A stretch of 14,970 nt of DNA from an uncultured Acinetobacter sp. (GCF_943914805.1 NZ_CALUDM010000089.1:1-14970); one strand, 5' to 3'. Shown: positions 1 to 7,486, counted from the first letter of the stretch. A program made the numbers and translations. The notes: generated by a model from the sequence alone, not told the origin.

Positions 1-189
1 CAGATGTTATTTAATGGTTTAAGTTTGAGGAGGTAATTTATTTGAACTATCTTCTTGTTTGTTGAATGGTATTTTATTTTATAAATATTACGTTATTAAT
101 CTTGTTGATTTTTTTATTTTTAAATTTACTTAATTTTTAATCTATTTGTAAAAAATATAAAAAGGATTAGATTATTTTCTGAGTTTAAT

Positions 190-228
190 ATGACTCAATT
201 AAAAAACCAAGAAGATAAGGATAAGTAA
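190..228 (+). other. possible 12-codon leader ORF upstream of the C1 peptidase
   Basis: An ATG at 190 opens a 12-codon reading frame (MTQLKNQEDKDK) that stops with TAA at 226-228. That is one base before the peptidase ATG at 230, so translation could be coupled. No convincing ribosome binding site precedes it (only GAG at 181-183), and the peptide is Lys/Gln/Asp-rich with no recognisable motif. It may be chance in A+T-rich DNA. The flanking 1-189 is very A+T rich with no other ORF worth calling; a possible -10 (TATAAA, 156-161) lacks a good -35 partner. Confidence 0.2.
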
Positions 229-229
229 A

Positions 230-1624
230 ATGAATATAAAAGAATTAAAGGGTTTGCTCAAACTAAAGAATGTGAATTGGACGATTCCTGATAATGCCCT
301 AGATGATTTGGATATTAATGCTGAAAAGTTACGTTATCAATTAGGTGAATTAACACCTCCAATGGGAACGTTAAAAGCACGATTTCCAAGGTTCAGAAAA
401 TTAGAATGGGATAAAATTAGAGTTTTAGATCCGACAATAAAACGATTTCCATTGATTTATACCAAAGTACTTCCTCAGTCATATGATTGGCGGAATGTAG
501 GCGGTCAAAATTGGATTTCTCCAGTTAAAAATCAAGGCGGTTGTGGTTCTTGTGTTGCCTTTGCTGTTGCATCAGCATTAGAAGCGCATCGACGAATAGA
601 AACACATAATGCAGGTTTAAATGTTGATTTATCAGAAGCAGGTCTATTTTTTATTCCAGAACGACAATGTAATTTGGGTGATCCACGTTATGGTTGGAAT
701 ATTCCGAATGCATTAGATTTTGTAATGGATCAAGGCACTTGTGATGAATTAAATTATCCATATAGAGCCGTCAATCAAAATGCAGAATTGGTCAACGGAA
801 CACAATTAACTTTAAAAATTACAGGTTATGACTCCACGACAGATATTAAACTCATGAAACGGTGGTTATGTGAACAAGGCCCACTGGTCACATCTTTTAC
901 CGTTTATGATGATTTTTTTGTGTATTGGAATTCAGGAGCAAATGGTGTCTATTCCTATGTGAATGGTGCAGTCGCAGGCGGTCATGCAGTTACAGTGATT
1001 GGCTATGACGATGCTCAATCTTGCTGGATCTGTAAAAATAGTTGGGGGCCAACTCGTGGTAATGATGGTACGTTTAGAATTGCATACAATCAATGTGGCA
1101 TTAATAACCGCATGTATTTGATTCAAGACGTTTATGAAGTATTTACACGTGATGAACTTGCTTATAATCCAAATCGTTTAAGAATTGTGGATGAAGGTGC
1201 AAGGGGATGGTTGCTTACCGATGGTGTAAGTCGTATGAAAATGTTTGATAATAAAGAAGATGCACGTAACGGACTTTGTGTTGCAAGAAGACATAATCGT
1301 CACGGTTTTATTGGGCGAGATAATCCGAGGGCTAATCGTGCAGATTATATCGTTGAGTATTGGGCAGGGAGTAGCGGATTACCTTATGAAACATTAACAA
1401 AAGTCGATAGCATTGCTTACAACCCTGCAAATGTGGTTGCTGAAGACATTGATGCGGATGGTTGGCGCTTAAAAGAAGGTAATCATTGGATGCTAATGGC
1501 ACATGACATGAATGATGCACTCAGTGTTTTACAGGTTGTAGAACGTTATTCTCGGATGTGTTTTATTGGGCGAAATAATACTCGACCAAATCGTAAGGCT
1601 TACATCATGACGTATTGGGAATAA
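230..1624 (+). CDS. papain-family (C1) cysteine peptidase with two C-terminal tandem repeats
   Basis: A predicted cysteine endopeptidase of 464 residues. The papain active site is complete: oxyanion Gln102 and nucleophile Cys108 in NQGGCGSCVAF, His252 in GGHAVTVIGYD, and Asn270 in CKNSWGP. The Trp that normally follows the nucleophile is Val109. The catalytic domain spans about 82-300. Residues 1-80 form a leader that does not look like the cathepsin I29 propeptide; it may act as a propeptide, which is inference. Residues 308-378 and 393-463 are two gapless repeats, each ending in a FIGR-N-R--NR--YI--YW signature. They may bind a substrate or surface, but I do not recognise the family. No N-terminal signal peptide or membrane segment is visible, so the enzyme is cytoplasmic or exported by a non-Sec route. 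The start at 230 has AAGG 9 bases upstream. The gene stands alone and converges on the SDR gene. Papain-like enzymes are uncommon in this group, so acquisition by transfer is possible. Confidence 0.9.
   Translation: MNIKELKGLLKLKNVNWTIPDNALDDLDINAEKLRYQLGELTPPMGTLKARFPRFRKLEWDKIRVLDPTIKRFPLIYTKVLPQSYDWRNVGGQNWISPVKNQGGCGSCVAFAVASALEAHRRIETHNAGLNVDLSEAGLFFIPERQCNLGDPRYGWNIPNALDFVMDQGTCDELNYPYRAVNQNAELVNGTQLTLKITGYDSTTDIKLMKRWLCEQGPLVTSFTVYDDFFVYWNSGANGVYSYVNGAVAGGHAVTVIGYDDAQSCWICKNSWGPTRGNDGTFRIAYNQCGINNRMYLIQDVYEVFTRDELAYNPNRLRIVDEGARGWLLTDGVSRMKMFDNKEDARNGLCVARRHNRHGFIGRDNPRANRADYIVEYWAGSSGLPYETLTKVDSIAYNPANVVAEDIDADGWRLKEGNHWMLMAHDMNDALSVLQVVERYSRMCFIGRNNTRPNRKAYIMTYWE
1151..1618 (+). repeat. 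tandem protein repeat in the C1 peptidase (two copies of about 71 codons)
   Basis: Copy 1 encodes residues 308-378 (1151-1363) and copy 2 residues 393-463 (1406-1618), separated by a 14-residue linker. They align without gaps, and I count 31 identities in 71 by eye. Conserved landmarks in order are D--AYNP, GW-L, M-M, DA, V--R--R, FIGR-N-R, NR--YI and YW. The DNA copies have diverged, so this is an old domain duplication and not a recent DNA repeat. Confidence 0.85.
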
Positions 1625-1636
1625 CTCGATGTTTAG

Positions 1637-1677
1637 AAAATAAAAAAATAGGAACAATAAGATCAACTTATTGTTCC
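1637..1677 (-). terminator. Rho-independent terminator for the SDR gene, in a convergent gap
   Basis: A perfect 11-bp stem (GGAACAATAAG 1651-1661 with CTTATTGTTCC 1667-1677) closes a 5-base loop. On the minus strand it is followed by TATTTTTTTATTTT (plus-strand A-run 1637-1650), so its main direction is leftward, ending the SDR transcript. The plus strand has no immediate T-run, but the hairpin may still stop peptidase transcripts, since the two genes converge here. Confidence 0.85.
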
Positions 1678-1752
1678 CATAGCTTTATAATTTTTTAAAA
1701 TTTATGATTTTCAAGATTTAGAAATCTTAAAAGTCTTTAAATATTAAAAACT

Positions 1753-2601
1753 TTAAAGATAATGTTGTACTAAGGCTAAAGATTGCTCATATAAATTACG
1801 AGCCAATTGCATATCTTTGGCTTTAGCAGATCTCATAGCAGGTGTTTGTAAGCTGACATAATCACCATTTCTATGATTCCAACTTGGATCAAAAGCAATT
1901 TTGTTGATCAATTTTGCAGGTTTAGAGGGTGGAATTAAAAACAGTTTAATCACTTTATATTGGTATTTAGGTAATTCACGATAAATTTCAGAATCTACGC
2001 CGCCAGGGTGTAATGAATTACTGGTGACTTGGGTACTTTCTAATTTTTCAGCCAACGCATTACTAAACAAAAGATTGGCTAATTTACTGTTGCCATAACT
2101 TCGCACACCATTGTATTGCTTGACTTGGTCTGCTTTGAAAATTTCGGGTTTAATAGAGCCGAGTAGATGCATCATAGATGCAAGATGAATAATTCGCCCA
2201 CGTTCTGCCTTTTGTACAAGAGGCAAAAGTTTCATTGTCCATAAAAAATGTGCTAAATAATTTACGCCAAATTGTTTTTCATAACCATCTTCTGTGGCTT
2301 CAAGTGTTGGTGTCATGAGCCCAGCATTATTGACTAGTACATCAATTTTTTCGTAATTTTCAATAATGGAATTGGCTGCTTGATTGACATTTTCTAAGCT
2401 ATTAAGATCCAGCTGGATAATGTCAACTTTGCCAGTAGCGAAACTTTCTAAATGCTGTTTGGCTTGTTGAGCCTTTTGTACATTTCGGCAAGCAATAATG
2501 ACGTGATGGCCATCTTTGATAAATTCTGTAGCTGTGGCTAAACCAATGCCAGTATTGGCACCTGTAATAATGATCGTTTTCATTTGAAAGATACCAAGCA
2601 T
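1753..2601 (-). CDS. short-chain dehydrogenase/reductase (SDR), retinol-dehydrogenase-like
   Basis: An NAD(P)-dependent oxidoreductase of the SDR superfamily, 282 residues, soluble, substrate unknown. The nucleotide-binding motif TGANTGIG is at 13-20, Arg39 after the second strand suggests NADP(H), and NNAG is at 91-94. The catalytic set is complete: Asn114, Ser142, Tyr169 and Lys173 (YGNSK). HPGGVDSEI at 198-206 follows the active site. The layout resembles the retinol-dehydrogenase / WWOX-like branch, which in bacteria is often an unassigned oxidoreductase. The longest ATG start is used (2601). Met7 (ATG at 2583) would begin directly at the first Rossmann strand (MKTIIITG) and is at least as likely; neither has a clear ribosome binding site. 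A consensus-like promoter overlapped by inverted ATTGTC half-sites lies just upstream, so the gene is probably repressed by an unseen regulator. It is monocistronic, with its own terminator. Confidence 0.92.
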   Translation of the reverse strand: MLGIFQMKTIIITGANTGIGLATATEFIKDGHHVIIACRNVQKAQQAKQHLESFATGKVDIIQLDLNSLENVNQAANSIIENYEKIDVLVNNAGLMTPTLEATEDGYEKQFGVNYLAHFLWTMKLLPLVQKAERGRIIHLASMMHLLGSIKPEIFKADQVKQYNGVRSYGNSKLANLLFSNALAEKLESTQVTSNSLHPGGVDSEIYRELPKYQYKVIKLFLIPPSKPAKLINKIAFDPSWNHRNGDYVSLQTPAMRSAKAKDMQLARNLYEQSLALVQHYL

Positions 2602-2622
2602 TTTATTTTAACGGAGAATTTG

Positions 2623-2651
2623 ATTGTCTTTTAGACAATATGAATTGTCAA
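2623..2651 (-). promoter_or_regulatory. promoter of the SDR gene overlapped by three ATTGTC half-sites
   Basis: On the minus strand TTGACA (plus 2646-2651) and GACAAT (plus 2623-2628) sit 17 bases apart, a perfect -35 and a 4/6 -10. Three copies of the hexamer ATTGTC in alternating orientation cover the same DNA: 2623-2628 (+), 2634-2639 (-) and 2644-2649 (+). This makes two overlapping dyads across the -35, spacer and -10. A repressor binding here would block polymerase. The promoter is well supported by pattern; the operator is inference. Confidence 0.55.
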
Positions 2652-2763
2652 TATTTATTCTTGATTTTGCTTGATCGAAGATAAAATGCTCTCGTGCTTA
2701 ACTGAGCTAAATATTTATTTGTTACTGTTCAACTGAAAATTCAAATTATAAGTATTTAAAATT

Positions 2764-2803
2764 AAAAGAAAGTTAAAAGGAATATTACCGAAGCAATATT
2801 CCT
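2764..2803 (-). terminator. Rho-independent terminator of the alcohol dehydrogenase gene
   Basis: A perfect 9-bp stem, AGGAATATT (2778-2786) with AATATTCCT (2795-2803), has an 8-base loop. On the minus strand it is followed by a T-rich run (TTTTAACTTTCTTTT). It begins about 47 bases beyond the alcohol dehydrogenase stop codon. Confidence 0.75.
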
Positions 2804-2850
2804 AAAATTCAATAAATAAGGATGTATCAAAGAGCGATGTTTATAAAAAA

Positions 2851-4023
2851 TTACATCGCCGCTTCAAAAATACCAATGACTTGAGCATCTGTGGCTTTGC
2901 GTGGATTGGTCAACATACAAGCATCTTTTTGGGCATTACTTGTCATCACAGCATGATCTTCAGCTTTAACACCGAGCACAGCTAAACCTGACGGAATACC
3001 AATTGATGTTGATAATTCACGGATTGCAGCAATAGCAGAGTATGCAGCCTCAGTGACTGTTAAACCTTCAATATTGACACCCATTAATTGTGCAATTTTT
3101 GCATAACGATCTGAACATGCAATCAAGTTAAATTCACAGACATGTGGTAACAAGATCGCATTACAAACGCCGTGTGGAAGGTTGTAGAAGCCACCCAGTT
3201 GGTGTGCCATCGCATGTACATAGCCTAATGATGCATTATTAAAAGCCATACCAGCTAAGTATTGTGCATATGCCATTGCATCACGTGCTTCAATATTTTC
3301 ACCATTGGCAACAGCAGGGCTTAACCACTCACTGATCATGCTAATTGCTTTTTCTGCACATGCATCTGTAATTGGATTTGCCGCAGTCGATACATAAGCT
3401 TCAACAGCATGTGTCAAAGCGTCCATCCCTGTTGCAGCAGTCAGTGCGGCAGGTTTGGCAATCATTAATTTAGGATCATCAATTGCAACGAGTGGTGTGC
3501 AACGCCAATCGACAATTGCCATTTTTACATGTGTATCGGTATTGGTGATAATACAGAAGCGAGTCATTTCAGACGCTGTACCCGCAGTTGTATTGATGGC
3601 AACCAGTGGCGTCATAGGCACTTTACTTTGATCAATACCTTCATAGTCACGGATATGTCCGCCACCTGCTGTGACTAGACCAATCCCTTTCGCGCAGTCA
3701 TGTGATGAACCGCCACCAAGTGAAACAATAAAGTCACAACCATGTTCATCATAAGCTTTGACGCCATTGTGTACGTTAATATCTGTAGGGTTTGGTTCGG
3801 CACCTGCAAAGACATGGCTATCTACACCAGCTTCTTTTAAATAACCGACAATAATGTCAGCAACGCCAAATTTGAAAAGACCTGCATCTGTGACAATCAG
3901 TGCTTTTTTTGCACCTAAATTTTGTGCTTTAATCCCAACTTCTTTGGCGCAACCTGGCCCAAAAAGTGATACACAAGGAATGTAAAAACCGTTCGTTTGA
4001 TCTGCAATATTTTTAAAAGCCAT
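2851..4023 (-). CDS. iron-containing (group III) alcohol dehydrogenase
   Basis: A predicted NAD-dependent, Fe(II)-binding alcohol dehydrogenase of 390 residues that interconverts primary alcohols and aldehydes in the cytoplasm. The NAD-binding motif SLGGGSSHDCAK is at 101-112. The four metal ligands are present with Bacillus methanolicus Mdh-like spacing: Asp201, His205, His270 and His284. The C-terminal TNPR at 372-375 is typical. The length matches the Mdh / YiaY / FucO family (about 380-390). The start is ATG at 4023: it has a strong AGAAGGA site 8 bases upstream and begins as the family does (MAFKNIADQTNGFYIPCVSLFG is one residue block ahead of the Rossmann part). A TTG at 4065 would add 14 unlikely residues. 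A 15-bp palindrome lies 44-58 bases upstream and a terminator follows. The exact substrate (ethanol, longer n-alcohols, diols) cannot be read from sequence. Confidence 0.95.
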   Translation of the reverse strand: MAFKNIADQTNGFYIPCVSLFGPGCAKEVGIKAQNLGAKKALIVTDAGLFKFGVADIIVGYLKEAGVDSHVFAGAEPNPTDINVHNGVKAYDEHGCDFIVSLGGGSSHDCAKGIGLVTAGGGHIRDYEGIDQSKVPMTPLVAINTTAGTASEMTRFCIITNTDTHVKMAIVDWRCTPLVAIDDPKLMIAKPAALTAATGMDALTHAVEAYVSTAANPITDACAEKAISMISEWLSPAVANGENIEARDAMAYAQYLAGMAFNNASLGYVHAMAHQLGGFYNLPHGVCNAILLPHVCEFNLIACSDRYAKIAQLMGVNIEGLTVTEAAYSAIAAIRELSTSIGIPSGLAVLGVKAEDHAVMTSNAQKDACMLTNPRKATDAQVIGIFEAAM

Positions 4024-4031
4024 GGTGCGAT

Positions 4032-4038
4032 TCCTTCT
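4032..4038 (-). promoter_or_regulatory. ribosome binding site deciding the alcohol dehydrogenase start
   Basis: AGAAGGA on the minus strand lies 8 bases before the ATG at 4023. It settles the start against the upstream in-frame TTG at 4065. Confidence 0.8.
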
Positions 4039-4066
4039 ACCATCATTGTTATGTTGTAATCCCAAC

Positions 4067-4081
4067 AGGTGATGATCACCT
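4067..4081. promoter_or_regulatory. 15-bp palindrome upstream of the alcohol dehydrogenase gene
   Basis: AGGTGAT-G-ATCACCT is a perfect dyad around one central base. It lies in the 5' region of the alcohol dehydrogenase, 44-58 bases before its ATG. Its size and symmetry suit a dimeric regulator. It has no T-run on either side, so it is not a normal terminator. No regulator gene is adjacent, and I could not place a convincing promoter in 4082-4249. Confidence 0.35.
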
Positions 4082-4249
4082 TGAGATTGAGTATTGTCTT
4101 TCGCTGAGTTTGGAGATACCTACTAAAAACCTACCAAATTATTTTTATTTTAAAAACATGTATTTATATTGTTTTTGTGAGGCGAAAATTCTCAAATTAT
4201 TCTATTTTTGTTCTGATATTTAATTCATGATTCAATTTATAAATACAAT

Positions 4250-4285
4250 AAAAAGCACCCTTAGATTACGCTAAGGATGCTTTTT
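4250..4285 (-). terminator. Rho-independent terminator of the thiolase gene
   Basis: A 14-bp stem with one mismatch pairs 4250-4264 with 4271-4285 (core CCTTAG/CTAAGG plus AAAAAGCA/TGCTTTTT) around the loop ATTACG. On the minus strand it ends in TTTTTATTGTATTT. It lies about 22 bases past the thiolase stop codon. Confidence 0.88.
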
Positions 4286-4307
4286 ATTTAAATGGATGTA
4301 GTAAAAC

Positions 4308-5840
4308 TTATTTTTCTACAATCGCAACAACACCTTGACCACCAGCAGCACAGATCGAGATCAATGCACGGCCTGAACCTTTTTCATTTAAAAGTTTTGC
4401 AGCAGTAGCAAGAATACGACCACCTGTTGCAGCAAATGGATGACCAGCAGCTAAAGAAGAACCTTTAACGTTTAATTTAGAACGGTCAATTGAACCTAAT
4501 GGCGCATCTAAACCTAAACGTTCTTTACAGAATTTAGGATCTTCCCATGCTTTAAGTGTAGACAATACTTGTGATGCAAATGCTTCATGGATTTCATAGA
4601 AATCAAAATCTTGAAGTGTAAGACCGGCACGTTCAAGCATACGTGGAACTGCATAAGCAGGTGCCATCAATAAGCCTTCTTTCGGGCCATCTTTGCCAAT
4701 GAAGTCTACAGCAGCAGTTTCGCTATAAGCTAAATAAGCTAAAACGTCATGACCATTTGCTTTTGCCCATTCTTCAGAAGCAAGTAGTGTAACAGATGCA
4801 CCATCTGTAAGTGGTGTAGAGTTACCTGCAGTCATTGTTGCAGTTTCACCTTTACCAAATACTGGTTTAAGTTTTGCTAATTTTTCTACAGAAGAATCTG
4901 GACGTAGGTTATTGTCTTTAGTCAAACCTAGGAATGGTGTCATAAGATCATCGAAGAAACCTTCTTCGTATGCTTTAGCCATTTTTTGGTGTGAAGATGC
5001 TGCAAGTTCGTCTTGAGCTTCACGAGCAATACCCCATTCTAAAGCAGTAATTGCTTGATGATCACCCATTGACAAACCAGTACGTGGTTCACCATTTTTA
5101 GGTGCATCCATCAAATCTTTTACATTGATTTTAGAAAGTGCTTTTAAACGATCTTTACCTGTTTTTGCGATATTTAGTTCAAGTAATGCTTTACGGATAC
5201 CATCACCAAGTGCGATAGGCGCATCTGAAGTTGTATCTACACCACCAGCAATACCGACTTCGATTTGACCCAATGCAATTTTATTTCCAACAAGGAAAGC
5301 AGCTTGCAAACCAGTCGCACATGCTTGTTGAACATCATAAGCTGGCGTGTCTGGAGAAAGTTGAGTGTCTAGTACACATTCACGCGTCATGTTGAAATCA
5401 CGGCTGTGTTTAAGTACAGCACCAGCAACAACTTCACCTAAGCGTTGACCTTTAAGGTTATAACGCTCTACAAGACCATTTAATGCAGCGGTAAGCATAT
5501 CGCTGTTAGATGCTTTGAAGTAAGGACCATTTGAACGTGCAAAAGGAATACGGTTACCACCGATAATTGCTACGCGACGAACAGTATTTTGACTCATATT
5601 TTTGTCCTGTTGACCAGAAGTTTGTGTTTTCGACGTTGAAGATATTTCAGCTTTTTTTGTCGGCGCACTTTTTCTACGTGTAGTAGAAGCCGTAGGTGTA
5701 CTTGGCTTTTTTGTGCTATTTGTTGCATTTGAAACAGTGCGATTAGCGCTACTCGGGCGTGTACGAGTTTTTGATGTATTTGACACAGTTTCTTTTGTAG
5801 AATTCTCTACTGTTGGATTTTCTTGAGTTGTTTTGCTCAT
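4308..5840 (-). CDS. thiolase (acetyl-CoA C-acetyltransferase / 3-ketoacyl-CoA thiolase) with basic N-terminal extension
   Basis: A predicted type I or II thiolase, catalysing reversible CoA-dependent cleavage or condensation of 3-ketoacyl-CoA. The 510 residues comprise a complete thiolase core (about 88-510) with Cys174 (QQACATGLQ), His418 (EIHEAF), His467 (GHPFAATGGR) and Cys497 (ICAAGGQG). The GHPFAATGGR form is like FadI and mycobacterial FadA2. Residues 1-81 are a Ser/Thr/Lys/Asn/Pro-rich, largely non-hydrophobic tail with about 15 Lys/Arg and 5 Asp/Glu. This tail is unusual, since thiolases are normally 390-440 residues. A second start, ATG at 5597 (Met82) with its own AGGA site, would give a normal 429-residue enzyme. 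The start at 5840 also has a GGA-type site, so both are kept in view. It is divergent from the FabG-MaoC pair, as in the M. tuberculosis fadA2 locus. The in-vivo direction (degradation, elongation or 3-hydroxybutyrate supply) is not determined. Confidence 0.93.
   Translation of the reverse strand: MSKTTQENPTVENSTKETVSNTSKTRTRPSSANRTVSNATNSTKKPSTPTASTTRRKSAPTKKAEISSTSKTQTSGQQDKNMSQNTVRRVAIIGGNRIPFARSNGPYFKASNSDMLTAALNGLVERYNLKGQRLGEVVAGAVLKHSRDFNMTRECVLDTQLSPDTPAYDVQQACATGLQAAFLVGNKIALGQIEVGIAGGVDTTSDAPIALGDGIRKALLELNIAKTGKDRLKALSKINVKDLMDAPKNGEPRTGLSMGDHQAITALEWGIAREAQDELAASSHQKMAKAYEEGFFDDLMTPFLGLTKDNNLRPDSSVEKLAKLKPVFGKGETATMTAGNSTPLTDGASVTLLASEEWAKANGHDVLAYLAYSETAAVDFIGKDGPKEGLLMAPAYAVPRMLERAGLTLQDFDFYEIHEAFASQVLSTLKAWEDPKFCKERLGLDAPLGSIDRSKLNVKGSSLAAGHPFAATGGRILATAAKLLNEKGSGRALISICAAGGQGVVAIVEK
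5605..5608 (-). promoter_or_regulatory. internal ribosome binding site before thiolase Met82
   Basis: AGGA on the minus strand lies 7 bases before the in-frame ATG at 5597. Initiation here would make the thiolase core without its basic extension. This may be the only true start or a second one. Confidence 0.45.
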
Positions 5841-5932
5841 AAGGCTTTTCCAAGCATGTGGATAATCTTCTTAATGCTTACATTAACATAATCAATAATG
5901 TGCTGAATTGACTATAATGACATTTGAGGATT

Positions 5933-5983
5933 GTTTCAGGTCAAGTCATCATTATTGTAACTCAAGTATGATTTACCTGAAAC
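5933..5983. promoter_or_regulatory. widely spaced inverted repeat in the divergent thiolase / FabG control region
   Basis: GTTTCAGGT (5933-5941) and ACCTGAAAC (5975-5983) are perfect 9-bp inverted copies with centres 42 bp apart, about four helical turns. They lie in the 254-bp region between the divergent thiolase and FabG genes. TCAAGT also occurs twice between the arms (5941-5946 and 5962-5967). A second small dyad, CTTATA-T-TATAAG, is at 5994-6006. A minus-strand TTGACC (5939-5944) overlaps the left arm and could be a -35. A shared operator is inference; no fully convincing promoter was found for either gene. Confidence 0.4.
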
Positions 5984-6094
5984 TTATGGGTCACTTATAT
6001 TATAAGGTCAGCAGGCCTTAGTATCTGATATTTTTCTAAAGTTAAAAGATAACTTAAGATCCATATAAAACTAATTTGTTAAGAGATAATAATC

Positions 6095-7486
6095 ATGTCT
6101 GATCAATACCAAACTTTTGCAAAATCTCCAATTGGTAAATTTGTAATTAAAAACTTAGGTTTACCATCTCCAATTGAATTAGATCGTTTTGAATCAGCAA
6201 CTCCTGTAGTAAAAGGCGCTGTTTTATTGGGTGCTGCACCAAACAGCAAGTTTTCAGGTGAAATTGCTCAAGTTTTAAGTAATATTCATGCAAATACTTA
6301 TGCAGGTAATAATGCTGAACTTCAGCAAGTTGCTGCAAAATCAGGTTTGAATGTAAGCGCTTTCAATGAAGGTGATAAAGAGTCTAAATTCAAAGCAGTT
6401 GTTTTTGATGCTTCTGGTATTGAAAGTTCAGAACAACTCATTGAATTACACAAATTCTTTAGCCCAATCGCACGTCAAATTGCCACTTCAGGTCGTGTCA
6501 TTGTTGTAGGTTTAACGCCTGAAACCGCTCCGACAATTAAACAAGCCATTGCACAACGTGGTTTGGAAGGTTTTGTTAAGTCTGTAGGGAAAGAGTTTAA
6601 AAAGGGCATTGCTGCTGAATTGATCCTTGTCGATGCAGATGCTGCACAAAACTTAGAATCTTCATTACGTTTTGCTTTATCTCCACGTTCTGCTTATGTG
6701 TCAGGTCAAGTGATTCGTGTATCTAAGGCTACAGTAGTTGATTTAGATTGGGCTAAACCACTTGCAGGCAAAACTGCTTTGGTTACAGGTGCGAGTCGTG
6801 GTATTGGTGAAGCAATTGCACATGTACTGGCACGTGATGGCGCACATGTGATTTGTTTAGATGTTCCACCACAACAAGCGGATCTGGATCGTGTTGCTGC
6901 TGAAATCGGTGGTTCAACTTTAGCAATTGATATTACTGCTGCGGATGCAGGTGAAAAAATTAAAGCTGCTGCAACGGCTCAAGGTGGTTTAGACATCATC
7001 GTTCATAATGCCGGTATTACACGTGACAAGACTTTGGCAAATATGAAGTCTGAAATGTGGGATCTTGTAATTAACATCAACTTGTCTGCTGCTGAACGTA
7101 TCAACGATTATTTATTGTCAAATAATGCTTTAAATGCCAATGGTCGTATTGTTTGTGTATCTTCAATCTCAGGTATTGCAGGTAATTTAGGTCAAACAAA
7201 TTATGCAACATCGAAAGCTGGCGTGATTGGTCTAGTGAAGTTTACTGCACCTGTGTTAAAAGATGGTATTACTATCAACGCGGTTGCTCCTGGTTTTATC
7301 GAAACTCAAATGACTGCTGCGATTCCTTTTGCAATCCGTGAAGCAGGTCGTCGTATGAACTCAATGAGTCAGGGTGGCTTACCTGTTGATGTAGCTGAAA
7401 CAATTGCTTTATTTGCATCTACAGCGTCTACAGGTTTAAATGGTAACGTTGTGCGTGTTTGTGGTCAAAGTTTGTTAGGTGCTTAA
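6095..7486 (+). CDS. high-molecular-weight FabG-type 3-oxoacyl-(ACP/CoA) reductase
   Basis: A predicted ketoreductase converting 3-oxoacyl thioesters to 3-hydroxyacyl thioesters. At 463 residues it is almost twice a normal FabG (about 245). Residues 1-215 are an N-terminal domain with no catalytic motif, matching the flavodoxin-like domain of HMwFabG (M. tuberculosis FabG4, 454 residues). Residues 222-463 are a full SDR domain: TGASRGIG 231-238, HNAG 304-307, Asn329, Ser357, Tyr370 and Lys374 (YATSK). Asp256 at the end of the second strand predicts NAD(H) rather than NADP(H), as reported for FabG4. AAGAGA lies 8 bases before the ATG. A MaoC hydratase follows after 111 bases without an evident terminator, so the two are probably co-transcribed; a thiolase is divergent. 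This is probably not the housekeeping FabG of type II fatty acid synthesis, which is normally short and sits beside fabD and acpP. Confidence 0.93.
   Translation: MSDQYQTFAKSPIGKFVIKNLGLPSPIELDRFESATPVVKGAVLLGAAPNSKFSGEIAQVLSNIHANTYAGNNAELQQVAAKSGLNVSAFNEGDKESKFKAVVFDASGIESSEQLIELHKFFSPIARQIATSGRVIVVGLTPETAPTIKQAIAQRGLEGFVKSVGKEFKKGIAAELILVDADAAQNLESSLRFALSPRSAYVSGQVIRVSKATVVDLDWAKPLAGKTALVTGASRGIGEAIAHVLARDGAHVICLDVPPQQADLDRVAAEIGGSTLAIDITAADAGEKIKAAATAQGGLDIIVHNAGITRDKTLANMKSEMWDLVININLSAAERINDYLLSNNALNANGRIVCVSSISGIAGNLGQTNYATSKAGVIGLVKFTAPVLKDGITINAVAPGFIETQMTAAIPFAIREAGRRMNSMSQGGLPVDVAETIALFASTASTGLNGNVVRVCGQSLLGA

Noticed and set aside
932..1126. 64-codon minus-strand reading frame
   Set aside because: Antisense to the catalytic domain of the C1 peptidase; composition is that of a shadow frame.
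4024..4065. Extra N-terminal 14 codons of the alcohol dehydrogenase from a TTG
   Set aside because: The ATG at 4023 has a strong AGAAGGA site and begins as the family does; the TTG lies next to a palindrome that looks regulatory.
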